This document shows, one piece after another, positions 15,398-22,691 of a stretch of DNA of 22,846 nt (position 1 is the stretch's first letter; every line of letters begins with the position of its first letter). Source of the stretch: a virus; the IMG/VR virus record IMGVR_UViG_3300045999_009115, positions 1 through 22,846 of that record; one strand, 5' to 3'. Under the pieces are notes generated by a model. It searched no databases. It was not told where the DNA came from and saw only the letters and a list, made by a program, of their open reading frames with translations. The position numbers and the translations under genes were made by a program.

Positions 15398-15431
15398 TTG
15401 CTTAAGTCGTTCGCTTGTGTAACTAATTTGT

Positions 15432-15460
15432 AGTCTATCATACAACTCTAGAGTTGTCAA
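15432..15460 (-). promoter_or_regulatory. Leftward sigma-70 promoter with extended -10
   Basis: On the minus strand TTGACA (15460-15455), a 17-bp spacer, and TAGACT (15437-15432) preceded by TG-A mirror the opposing promoter in design. The predicted start is near 15425, giving a leader of about 76 nt for the regulator gene at 15348. The first bases of the two divergent transcripts would be complementary over about 20 nt, and the two polymerases would collide. Confidence 0.68.
15442..15457. promoter_or_regulatory. 16-bp palindromic operator candidate
   Basis: ACAACTCTAGAGTTGT is a perfect 8+8 inverted repeat. It fills most of the spacer of the leftward promoter, overlaps its -35 by three bases, and ends a few bases before the AGGAGG of the gene at 15473. 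The rightward promoter spacer carries a related half (GACTCTCTAG). A bound dimer should block leftward initiation and could also act as a roadblock to rightward transcription. Confidence 0.68.
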
Positions 15461-15472
15461 TAGGAGGTTTTA

Positions 15473-15853
15473 ATGTCAACTTACGTAAAAGTTATAGACT
15501 TTAGTGTAAACGCTATGTTAGTAATTAAAGAAACATTTGCATTAGATTACGATATGATTGACTTTAATAAAGAATTTATATATTCTATAGGTACTACTGA
15601 TGTTAGAAAAGATCATTGTAAACATAATATTATAGGATTTATTAAAACTTTAAAGAAAGATTTATTAAATAGACGTCAAGTAAGTGAAGTAATTATTAGT
15701 AATGAATTAGAATACGTAAAGTTTAATTACCCCATGTTAAACTTTACACTATATAATAATAAAGAATACTATATTGAGATTAGTTCAAAATCTGTTGAAT
15801 TAGGTTTTATCAAGTCAGGTACGTTAACTTCTGTAAGATCTTATACAAAGTAA
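15473..15853 (+). CDS. Uncharacterised small protein, first gene of the rightward operon
   Basis: This 126-residue protein starts at ATG 15473 behind a strong AGGAGG. The family is not recognised. It is lysine- and isoleucine-rich with alternating strands (TYVKVIDFSVNAMLVI, EVIISNELEYVKFNYPMLNFTLY, YYIEISSKSVELGFI) and one central basic helix (NIIGFIKTLKKDLLNRR). No catalytic motif, signal peptide or membrane segment is visible. As the first gene after a strong regulated promoter, it could be an early or regulatory protein. The very AT-rich codon use is like that of the adjacent regulator. Confidence 0.7.
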   Translation: MSTYVKVIDFSVNAMLVIKETFALDYDMIDFNKEFIYSIGTTDVRKDHCKHNIIGFIKTLKKDLLNRRQVSEVIISNELEYVKFNYPMLNFTLYNNKEYYIEISSKSVELGFIKSGTLTSVRSYTK

Positions 15854-15864
15854 GGAGATTTTAA

Positions 15865-16275
15865 ATGGAAAACAAGTTAAGCAACTTTGAAAAGGTAGTT
15901 GAGTTTAATAATGCAGTAGAGTTGTTGCGCTCTAAAGCAAATCTTCCACCTGTTACGTTAGATACTCAGATGCGATTAATTCGAGAAGAGGCTAAAGAAG
16001 TTGAAAACGCGTTTAATGAATCTTTTCTAGTTAATAACGTAGCTGATCTAGCTAAAGAACTTGCAGATCTTTTATACGTAGTGTATGGAATGTTTCATCA
16101 TCTTGATATTGATGCCGACGTTATTTATACCCTTGTGCATAATAATAATATGTCTAAAGTTACAACAGATGCTCGTTTTCGAGAGGATGGAAAGCTTCTA
16201 AAGCCTGATTCTTATAGATCACTAACTGCAACTCAAATTGAAGCTGCTATGATGAGCGTAAAGGGGGTAAAGTAA
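15865..16275 (+). CDS. MazG-like nucleoside triphosphate pyrophosphohydrolase
   Basis: This 136-residue protein starts at ATG 15865 behind AAGGAG. It has the all-alpha NTP pyrophosphatase signature: E41-E42-x-x-E45 in RLIREEAKEVENAF, then E65-x-x-D68 in DLAKELADLLYVVYG. These acidic residues bind the Mg ions that hydrolyse NTP or dNTP to the monophosphate and pyrophosphate. The segment HNNNMSKV that follows is also usual in the family. The length fits a single-domain phage MazG-like enzyme. It sits two genes upstream of ribonucleotide reductase, so a role in shaping the dNTP pool or removing unwanted nucleotides is likely. Degradation of a stress alarmone is another published idea for phage MazG proteins. 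The substrate cannot be read from sequence. Confidence 0.85.
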   Translation: MENKLSNFEKVVEFNNAVELLRSKANLPPVTLDTQMRLIREEAKEVENAFNESFLVNNVADLAKELADLLYVVYGMFHHLDIDADVIYTLVHNNNMSKVTTDARFREDGKLLKPDSYRSLTATQIEAAMMSVKGVK

Positions 16276-16277
16276 TT

Positions 16278-16835
16278 ATGGACTGGAATGAAATTTTTAA
16301 AAAACTTGCACAGCATAGTGGTGGTAATTACGATAATCTTGAAGAGTGGTGGCAAGTTCTTAAAATTGCATACAGTACAGGAAATGGCGTTTTAATTAGT
16401 ATAGCACTTCGAAATATTAGCACAGAATGTTTTTACAGCGTTGCAGATATTTCAAATATGTCAATTAATCAAGTAGTTGAAGAGGCAATTAACACTTTTA
16501 TTGGTAAAAACGCAACATATAGTAAAGGAACACTTGCTAATTTTTATCGAGTAGAAAACGATTTTGACATTGATGCATTTACAGGTTTATTAACTCGTAT
16601 GAGTGACAAGATGTCTCGTATTTCTACGTTAACCTTTTCTGATAGAGACGATCTTACTGAACCACTTCGAGATTCTTATATGGATTTAGGAGTGTACGCA
16701 ATTATTGCGCAATTGATTAACATTGAGGAAGCTAATCGAGCTATCAAAGGTTTTAAATACGCAGAAGCGGAAATCAGCGTCGATGACCCTTCACTAGATG
16801 AAGGAGACATTGATGAATATAGGCGGCATTTGTGA
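16278..16835 (+). CDS. DUF1599 / nucleotide modification-associated domain 1-like protein
   Basis: This 185-residue protein starts at ATG 16278, two bases after the MazG-like gene, with AAAGGGGG in the end of that gene. Its core resembles the family once called DUF1599 (Nmad1): K77-N-A-T-Y81-S, then FTGLLTRMSDKMSRI with D110-K111 and R114, then PLRDSYMDLGVYAIIA with D132 and D136. This order of acidic and basic residues recalls all-alpha MazG-type folds. The N-terminal 70 residues (WNEIFKKLAQHSGG and onwards) look like an extra helical domain. The family is linked by gene context to base-modified phage DNA, and the neighbours here (MazG-like, ribonucleotide reductase) are nucleotide enzymes. 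The family call is from memory of the pattern. Confidence 0.7.
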   Translation: MDWNEIFKKLAQHSGGNYDNLEEWWQVLKIAYSTGNGVLISIALRNISTECFYSVADISNMSINQVVEEAINTFIGKNATYSKGTLANFYRVENDFDIDAFTGLLTRMSDKMSRISTLTFSDRDDLTEPLRDSYMDLGVYAIIAQLINIEEANRAIKGFKYAEAEISVDDPSLDEGDIDEYRRHL

Positions 16836-17040
16836 AGAGTTAAAAAGACGAGCAGATACAGCACAAATCGATTTGAAGATTGACAAATCTGGCGAAATCT
16901 GGTACGCTGTCCTTGTAACTCGCAAGGACAGCTACAGTAATCTACTAGTGAGATCCTTTGAAGCAAGATCACTAAATGATCTAGTGAGACGAGTACGTTT
17001 TCCATATCGTACTCCTGATGGTCGGGCAGTGTATGTGTAA
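16813..17040 (+). CDS. Small uncharacterised protein between the Nmad1-like and RNR genes
   Basis: The frame opens at ATG 16798, but ATG 16813 is preferred because AAGGAG lies 6 nt before it. This gives 75 residues and a 23-bp overlap with the upstream gene, suggesting coupling. The protein is small and basic (EELKRRADTAQIDLKIDKSG, then IWYAVLVTRKDS, LVRSFEARSLNDLVRRVRFPYR). The middle looks like two strands followed by a helix. No family is recognised. Its tight overlap with nucleotide-metabolism genes suggests a related or accessory function. Confidence 0.65.
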   Translation: MNIGGICEELKRRADTAQIDLKIDKSGEIWYAVLVTRKDSYSNLLVRSFEARSLNDLVRRVRFPYRTPDGRAVYV

Positions 17041-17059
17041 TAGAAAGAAAGGTTAATAA

Positions 17060-18985
17060 GTGTCGGTTTTTACAGAGTTTAATCAGGAGTTTTTAGATAA
17101 ATACGATCCAAAAGATATTCCATGGGGGTTTAATGGTTTAGGTTATATTGTCTATAAACGCACATACGCTCGTGTTCTAGAGGACGGTTCAGGCACTGAA
17201 GAGTGGAAAGATACAATTGTACGTGCAATTAAAGGAGCTCAAGCAATTGGAGCAGGGTACACGCAAGACGAAGCTGAACGTATGTTTGACCATTTGTTCA
17301 ACCTACGTGGCACGTTCAGTGGTCGTGCACTTTGGCAACTTGGTACAAAGCTTGCACTTAACTATGGCGATTCGCTGAATAACTGCTGGACAGTGTCAAT
17401 TCGCAAGCCAAAAGACTTTTTGTTTATTTTCGACGAGCTTATGATGGGTGGTGGCGTCGGCTATAGTGTAAAACGTGCTGATATCAATGAGCTTCCTAAG
17501 GTAAAGAAAGGCGTTACAGTTACACACGCTGCTAGTAACGATGCTGATTTTATTGTACCAGACAGTCGTGAGGGCTGGGTTAAACTGCTAAAGCAAGTAC
17601 TAGATGCGTACTTTGTAACAGGCAAGTCATTTACATTCTCAACAATTCTTGTACGCGGCAAGGGTGAGCCCATTAAGGGATTTGGTGGTAAAGCTTCAGG
17701 GCCAATTCCACTTATTGAAGGAATGGGTAAGATTAGCAAAGTTCTTAAATCACGTGAAGGCAAAAAACTACGCAGCGTTGATGTACTTGATATTGCAAAT
17801 ATTATTGGTTCAATTGTAATTAGTGGTAATGTTCGTCGCTCTGCACAAATTGCTGTTGGTGACAGTGACGATATTCTTTACCTTCGTGCAAAGCGTTGGG
17901 ACTTGGGCAACATCCCCAACTGGCGTGCATTTTCTAACAACACAGTTGCAGCAGATTCTGCAGATTACTTAAGTGATGAATTCTGGGAAGGGTATAATGG
18001 AAATGGAGAACCGTATGGACTCTTCAATCAGCGCCTATCTCAAGAACAAGGGCGTCTTGGGGAACGTATCGAAGATAAATGTGAACTGCCCAATCCGTGC
18101 GCAGAGCAAATTCTTGAATCTTACGAGAGTTGCAACCTCGCTGAAATCTATCTCCCGAACGTTCGAACAGTAGAGCAGTTTAAAGATGTTGCTATGTTGC
18201 TGTACAAGACATGCAAAGCTATTACTCGTATGGAGTACCTGTATGAGGAGACTAATGAAGTTATTCACCGTAACTCACGAATTGGGATTGGTATTACGGG
18301 TATTGTTGAATCGCTTGACAAGCTAGAGAACTGGGCTGATGCTGTATACAAGCATCTGCGAGAGTTTGATGCAGAGTGGAGCGATCTAAACAAAACCACC
18401 CGCAGCATTAAGCTTACGACAGTTAAGCCAAGTGGAACGCTTTCACTACTTGCAGGCGTTACACCCGGCGTTCACCCTGCCTATGCAAAGTACTACATTC
18501 GCCGTGTTCGCATGGCCAGTGACGATGCGCTTGTCGAATACTGCCGCAGCAAAGGCTATGACGTAGAGTACGCCCGTAACTTTGATGGCTCGACCGATTA
18601 CAACACGTCAATCGTGTCATTTCCTGCTAAGAGCAGCAATAACGCAATTCTGGCAAAAAACATGAGTGCGATTCGCCAGCTTGAACTTGTCAAGCTCGCA
18701 CAGACACTTTGGAGTGACAGCAGCGTGTCAGTGACCGTGTACTATCGCTTCGAAGAGCTGCCAGCTATTAAGCAGTGGCTTGAAGAGAATTATGAAACAA
18801 GTGTGAAATCTGTGTCGTTCCTACTGCACAGCGATCACGGCTTTGATCAGGCACCTTATGAGGAAATTACCAAAGAGTTGTATGATGAGTTGGCGGCTAG
18901 GGTCAAAGTGGCTGACGCTTATACAATGAGCGGCGACATGCTCAGCATTGAGGATTGTGAGGGCGGGGCTTGCCCAGTACGATAG
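17060..18985 (+). CDS. nrdJ: Adenosylcobalamin-dependent (class II) ribonucleoside-triphosphate reductase
   Basis: This 641-residue enzyme starts at GTG 17060 behind GAAAGG. It reduces ribonucleoside triphosphates to deoxy forms using a B12-generated thiyl radical. Key residues are visible with the spacing of the Lactobacillus leichmannii enzyme: C109 (LNNCWTVSI) as one redox cysteine, N345-P-C347-A-E349 as thiyl site and acid, and C358 (SCNLAEI) as the second redox cysteine, 11 residues after C347. The C-terminal shuttle pair is C633-x4-C638 (CEGGACP). The glycine-rich segment GGGVGYSVKRAD is also typical. At 641 residues it is shorter than the roughly 740-residue bacterial form. The 3' half is noticeably less AT-rich than the 5' part and the flanking genes. 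It depends on host cobalamin and thioredoxin. Confidence 0.95.
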   Translation: MSVFTEFNQEFLDKYDPKDIPWGFNGLGYIVYKRTYARVLEDGSGTEEWKDTIVRAIKGAQAIGAGYTQDEAERMFDHLFNLRGTFSGRALWQLGTKLALNYGDSLNNCWTVSIRKPKDFLFIFDELMMGGGVGYSVKRADINELPKVKKGVTVTHAASNDADFIVPDSREGWVKLLKQVLDAYFVTGKSFTFSTILVRGKGEPIKGFGGKASGPIPLIEGMGKISKVLKSREGKKLRSVDVLDIANIIGSIVISGNVRRSAQIAVGDSDDILYLRAKRWDLGNIPNWRAFSNNTVAADSADYLSDEFWEGYNGNGEPYGLFNQRLSQEQGRLGERIEDKCELPNPCAEQILESYESCNLAEIYLPNVRTVEQFKDVAMLLYKTCKAITRMEYLYEETNEVIHRNSRIGIGITGIVESLDKLENWADAVYKHLREFDAEWSDLNKTTRSIKLTTVKPSGTLSLLAGVTPGVHPAYAKYYIRRVRMASDDALVEYCRSKGYDVEYARNFDGSTDYNTSIVSFPAKSSNNAILAKNMSAIRQLELVKLAQTLWSDSSVSVTVYYRFEELPAIKQWLEENYETSVKSVSFLLHSDHGFDQAPYEEITKELYDELAARVKVADAYTMSGDMLSIEDCEGGACPVR

Positions 18986-18997
18986 GAGGTTATGTAA

Positions 18998-19051
18998 ATG
19001 TGTAATTGTTGTGAAGTTTGTCCACTTTGTGGATGCTGCTCAGGGCGTTAA
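18998..19051 (+). CDS. 17-residue cysteine-rich peptide after nrdJ
   Basis: ATG 18998 follows AGGAGG by 8 nt, directly after the nrdJ stop, and opens MCNCCEVCPLCGCCSGR followed by TAA. Seven of 17 residues are cysteine (C2, C4, C5, C8, C11, C13, C14), arranged as CxCC, CxxC and CxCC. It is in the same frame as nrdJ, separated from it by TAG GAG GTT ATG TAA. The ribosome binding site is stronger than that of nrdJ itself. Possible roles are metal binding, a thiol donor or trap for the reductase C-terminal CxxxxC pair, or a remnant of a longer C-terminus. No precedent is known to me, and translation is not proven. Confidence 0.6.
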   Translation: MCNCCEVCPLCGCCSGR

Positions 19052-19066
19052 CTTTAATCATACTAA

Positions 19067-19092
19067 TGGGCTTCTCTTTAAAGAGAAGCCCA
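19067..19092 (+). terminator. 26-bp perfect palindrome, hairpin between the RNR and terminase genes
   Basis: Positions 19067-19079 and 19080-19092 are exact inverted copies (arm TGGGCTTCTCTTT). As RNA this makes an 11-bp stem with a TTAA loop. The exit sequence on the plus strand is ACGTTATTATAA, without a proper U-run, so it is a weak terminator, an RNase or transcript-end stabiliser, or a processing site. It lies 16 bp after the cysteine-rich peptide and 23 bp before the small terminase gene, so it marks the boundary of the nucleotide-metabolism segment. Confidence 0.6.
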
Positions 19093-19114
19093 CGTTATTA
19101 TAAAAGGTAATTTA

Positions 19115-19735
19115 ATGGATTTTAAACAACGCTATAAAGAGCTTTGGGTGCAGTATGAACAAGCTTATGATTTATCAACTTTAAATGACGCAAATGATAA
19201 ATCTAATCTTGAAATGATTATTAGAAATGCTGCACTTATTGAATTGCTTCAAGAAAAGGTTACAGAGCTTGCAGAAGATGACGCTGCTGGTAATATTATG
19301 GAAATTAAAAAGATCTCTGATAGCGTTAGAGATTTAACAGATCGTAATATACAGCTTGAACGTCAATTAGGAATTGATCGAAAGTCACGTAAAAAAGATA
19401 ACGAGACTACTACAGCTGAGTATATTTTAATGTTAAAAAGTGCAGCTCAAGAGTTTATCGAGCGACGTATTATTAAAGTATATTGTCCTGATTGTAAAAT
19501 CATGGTTGGTAGGATTAGTCCAGTTCATGAACATACTGCATTTAACGCTTATTTTAAATGTAGTCAGTGTGAAAAGTTATCCATAATTGGAAGAACCGAC
19601 AGAGATGTATTCTTTGACCTTGAAAAGAACGACAGAGATTGGAGACGTAAGTACCCAATTGAGATAAAACATCCTAAAAAATCTAAAGCTGGTGAAATAG
19701 GTATTGAACCAGAGTTAATGATAGAGGACGAATAA
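19115..19735 (+). CDS. terS: Probable terminase small subunit with C-terminal zinc ribbon
   Basis: This 206-residue protein starts at ATG 19115 behind AAAAGG and ends one base before terL. Residues 30-95 are helical (IIRNAALIELLQEKVTELAE) and end in QLERQLGIDRKSRKK, a pattern I know from small terminase subunits of several phages. Residues about 100-118 are another helix. A zinc ribbon follows: C124-P-D-C127 and C149-S-Q-C152. The tail is charged and ends in acidic residues. Small terminases recognise the packaging site and stimulate the large subunit. The gene order terS-terL supports this. A zinc ribbon in this position is unusual but suits DNA binding. The identification is moderate because no classical N-terminal HTH is evident. 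Confidence 0.65.
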   Translation: MDFKQRYKELWVQYEQAYDLSTLNDANDKSNLEMIIRNAALIELLQEKVTELAEDDAAGNIMEIKKISDSVRDLTDRNIQLERQLGIDRKSRKKDNETTTAEYILMLKSAAQEFIERRIIKVYCPDCKIMVGRISPVHEHTAFNAYFKCSQCEKLSIIGRTDRDVFFDLEKNDRDWRRKYPIEIKHPKKSKAGEIGIEPELMIEDE

Positions 19736-19736
19736 A

Positions 19737-21863
19737 ATGGCGCTTAGAGAGAAATTAACAGAGGCTGAATTAGATTTAGTTGAAGTTTTAGAAGATCCTA
19801 TATTCTTTAGTGAATTTATGAGATCTACCAGAGATGCATCTCCAATTAAATCAATGTGGCCTAAGCAGGAGTTTAAATACAGGTGGTATCAAAGAGATCT
19901 TATTACAGACCAAAATGAATATGTAGTGCTTACAGGTGGTCGTGCAGTTGGAAAGTGTCAACCTGCAAGTTCTAAAGTTTACACAACTAAAGGTTATAAA
20001 TCAATTTATAAACTTTATAAAGACGGAGGAATTTTTGAAGTTTGGGCTAGGAATAACTTTGGAAACTTTGTCCAACGCAGAGCTGCTATTGTAAAAGATA
20101 AAAGAACCGATGTTTACGAAATTAAAACAGAATCTGGATATAGTATAAAAGGAACAGCAAATCATCCTATACTTACCACTCAGGACTATGTTAACATAGA
20201 AGACCTTAAAGCTGGGGATAATGTCATAGTAACAACTAAACTTCCATGGAATAGTAGTCAATCACTCTGGAGGAGTGCAGAGTTACGATTTTTAGGTTAT
20301 AGGTTCTTTGACCATAGGTGGTTTGTTGAAATACCATTTAAACCTCGTTTTAAAGCTATAGAAATTGATTATAAAAATATAGCTGAAGAGTTAAAGTTAA
20401 AATGGGTTCATAAAGGCGATCAAGTTACAATAGTAAGACCACAAGATCATAAAGGGAAAAATCCAATAGTTTATGCTGCTATTCAATTAAACTGGATTAG
20501 ACTTTACGAAGCTTCTAATATGAGCTCATACCCAAAGCATGTTCCTGAAACTTTAATGAACGAGAATATTAATAACATAAAGTTATTTCTAGAATCTCTA
20601 ATGTCGCAATGGGGTGAGTTTAAATCTAGTAAAGAGGTAAGACTTCAATGCAACTTTGAAAAAACTGCTTTAACATTTCAAGAGTTATTTCAACGTTGTG
20701 GGGTTGAAATGATGATAGATGGTACAGCATTAGTTAATGCTACTCCTGAAGCCGCATCTTACTTTTATGCTACATTTGATCTTCAAGGAGTTGCAACTAA
20801 TGTCAAAGCTCCTGTAATACCTGAAACTAGACCTGATAAGATAGTGTCAATAGAGAAAGTTCATGAGTTTGTTAAAACATATGCATTATATGTTTACGAC
20901 GATCATAACTATATATCAGGTAATATCTGTTGTCACAACTCCCTTGTATTAGAAGATAAGCAAATGTTTGACATTATGAATCAAGATTTTCAGCTTCCTG
21001 ATACTAAAGAATTGTTGATTACCACACCAAATCAAGCCCAGCTTGAACCTATTTATGGAAGGTTAATTACAAGAGTAACAACTTCTCCATTAACAAAAGA
21101 CTTTTTACAAAATCGTATTAATCGAAGCCTCGGAACAATGGATTTTAGATTTAATGGAATTCAAGTAATGCATAGAGCTCGTATTGCGGGTACTAAAGAA
21201 AGCAATCTAGTAGGCTTGCACATTCCTCGTGCAATCCTAGACGAAGGTCAGCTTTACCCAACATCTGCACTTACTCAATTAACACCAGCTCTAAATGTTT
21301 GGGAAAAGAATGTTCAATTCTTTGTAGCAGGCGTTCCAAATGGACTTAGAAACAGTGCACTTTATACAACTTCATCTAAATTACCTAGATTTAAATGGTA
21401 TCGAGTGCCGTCTGCTAATAATCCATTTTTTAGCAAAGATGACTACTTAGATGCGCTGAGGCGCTATGGTGGTGAAGATAGTGATGAATTTCAACAACTA
21501 ATCTTAGGAAAGCATGGAACAGCAGCGCTGAGCGTTATTCATAGGGATCAAATATTACAAAAATCTTATGAATTTTATTCATACAGGTACTCTAATTCTG
21601 AAGTTGATAAAGGTATACCATTTAATCAATTTTTAGACCGTCATGAGTTTGGAAATCCATCAGCTGTAATAGCAGCAATTGATACAGGTTTCACAGATCC
21701 AACTATTATTAGCATTTTAGGTTTTATTGATAATAAACGTTGGAGATACCTAGCACGGTATAAAGTTCAAAGAGTACCATTCCCCATACAAGAAGAAATA
21801 ATCGACTGGCTTGATGATTTTTATAAATTTGATCAAATTGCCATCGACATTGGGGCAGGGGGT
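19737..21863 (+). CDS. terL: Terminase large subunit, exon 1 (contains an intein)
   Basis: ATG 19737 is one base after the small subunit stop. The packaging motor ATPase shows Walker A GGRAVGK (67-73) continuing with S402 after the intein, Walker B AILDEGQ (D502, E503), and the nuclease motifs AAIDTGFTDPT (D649, D654) and IAIDIGAGG (D704). Exon 1 ends exactly at codon 709, base 21863. Unspliced translation would add RQHCSL and stop at 21884 inside the intron. After intron removal the frame continues at 22692. The mature protein thus needs RNA splicing and protein splicing. Removing the 328-residue intein leaves 381 residues from exon 1 plus exon 2, and the full length lies beyond the right edge. 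Confidence 0.93.
19956..20939 (+). mobile_element. Intein in the TerL Walker A P-loop, with degenerate LAGLIDADG endonuclease domain
   Basis: The 328-residue insertion occupies TerL residues 74-401. It starts with Cys74 (CQPASSKVYTTKGY, block A). Block B is GTANHPI with H143, block F is VYDDHNYISGN (387-396 region), and it ends with H400-N401 before Ser402. These are the residues needed for protein splicing, so the domain appears active. The middle (about residues 165-365) resembles a LAGLIDADG endonuclease: first motif FLGYRFFDH (185-193, D192), second motif FLESLMSQWG (284-293), where the usual acidic catalytic residue is replaced (W292 in the Asp position). The endonuclease is probably inactive. 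The insertion site is between GK and S of the P-loop, the most conserved point of the gene. Confidence 0.9.
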
Positions 21864-22691
21864 AGACAACATTGCTCCCTTTAAATCTAACTAACACGGC
21901 GAAAGTCCCACTGGGATAACACCGTTCCGAGCTATTAAGCAGGAGTAGAGACTATGAGCAAACAAGCGCTAAAGGTTTTGTACGCATGTATGTTGGGTGA
22001 TGGCTACACCAGTAAGCCAATTAATAGATCTTGTAGATTTAGCATTAAGCAAAGACATGATCACAGAGACCATCTAGAATATCTAGAAGATCAACTAAAC
22101 CATTTGACCACATTTCACTGGAGAGATATTCCACCTCAGGAGTACACTATTCGTGGAAAGCCTGTAAAAAGTCAAAGACTTTTTGAAATTAGAAGTAAGT
22201 ATCATCCAATTTTTACAGAAGTTCGATATAAGGCTTATATGGATGGTCATAAAGTAGTTGATCCACACATGCTTACATTTTTGGACGCAGAGTTTCTTGC
22301 AATCTGGTATCAGCAAGATGGTTATATGCATCGCATTAGGGATTCTAAAAACCCGACACCCGGTGTCGTACTCTGCACAGATCGTTTTTCATACGCTGAT
22401 CATGAGTTATTAAGACGTGCCATAATTGAACGAACTGGTTTTATTTTTAACATTCAAAGATTTGCTAAAAGTAAAGCAGGTCATCAAATGTATAGATTGC
22501 ACATGACTCGAAAACAAACAGATCAGTTTTTTGAATACGTTCGTCCTCACATTCAACCTTCGTTTGAATATAAAATCACACGTTAGAACGAGATTCTTCA
22601 CTCGTAAGAAATAGTCCGAACTGCATAGCAATATGCAGAGACTGGCAGAAATGATCAGTCCATGTGCCTAGCACATAGTAACAATACATTG
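21864..22691 (+). mobile_element. Group I intron in terL with readable core and splice sites
   Basis: The 828-nt element begins after exon ...AGGGGGT. P1: that exon end pairs with GCTCCCT (21874-21880), including the required U-G at the splice site. P10: CATT (21870-21873) pairs with the first exon 2 bases GGTG. P3: TCTAAC (21886-21891) with GTTAGA (22582-22587). P4: ACGG with CCGT (21922-21925). P5: TCCC/GGGA. P7: GACTA (21950-21954) with TAGTC (22612-22616). The R-like segment GTAGAGACTA is not standard in every base. The S-like segment is AAGAAATAGTCC. P8: ACGAG/CTCGT. Three further hairpins follow, and the element ends in G at 22691. The open frame lies between P7 5' and P3 3', where group IA introns carry P7.1/P7.2. 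The exon frame is restored exactly. Confidence 0.9.
21954..22586 (+). CDS. LAGLIDADG homing endonuclease encoded in the group I intron
   Basis: This 210-residue protein starts at ATG 21954 with AGGAG 8 nt upstream. It has two LAGLIDADG-type motifs: LYACMLGDGYT (D16) near the N-terminus and FLAIWYQQDGYM (D122) in the middle, in the manner of the LAGLIDADG_2 (PF03161-like) family. It continues with LCTDRFSYADHELLRRAI and ends IQPSFEYKITR. Both acidic residues are present, so it looks catalytically competent, making a staggered cut in intron-less terL to spread the intron. The A of the start codon is the last base of the P7 5' strand, and the stop codon lies in the P3 3' strand. A folded intron core should therefore hide the start region. 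An added maturase role is possible but not shown. Confidence 0.9.
   Translation: MSKQALKVLYACMLGDGYTSKPINRSCRFSIKQRHDHRDHLEYLEDQLNHLTTFHWRDIPPQEYTIRGKPVKSQRLFEIRSKYHPIFTEVRYKAYMDGHKVVDPHMLTFLDAEFLAIWYQQDGYMHRIRDSKNPTPGVVLCTDRFSYADHELLRRAIIERTGFIFNIQRFAKSKAGHQMYRLHMTRKQTDQFFEYVRPHIQPSFEYKITR

Noticed and set aside
18983-18997. Readthrough of the nrdJ stop into the cysteine-rich peptide
   Set aside because: Two in-frame stops (TAG and TAA) lie between them and the peptide has its own strong ribosome binding site.
21864-21884. terL ending at the TAA at 21884 as a truncated or broken gene
   Set aside because: The last six residues lie in intron sequence; P1 and P10 pairings, the terminal G and the restored frame at 22692 show a spliced gene.
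22617-22691. tRNA-like gene from the three hairpins at the end of the intron
   Set aside because: They fit P9-type extensions of the group I intron; there is no anticodon arm of the right size nor T-arm consensus.
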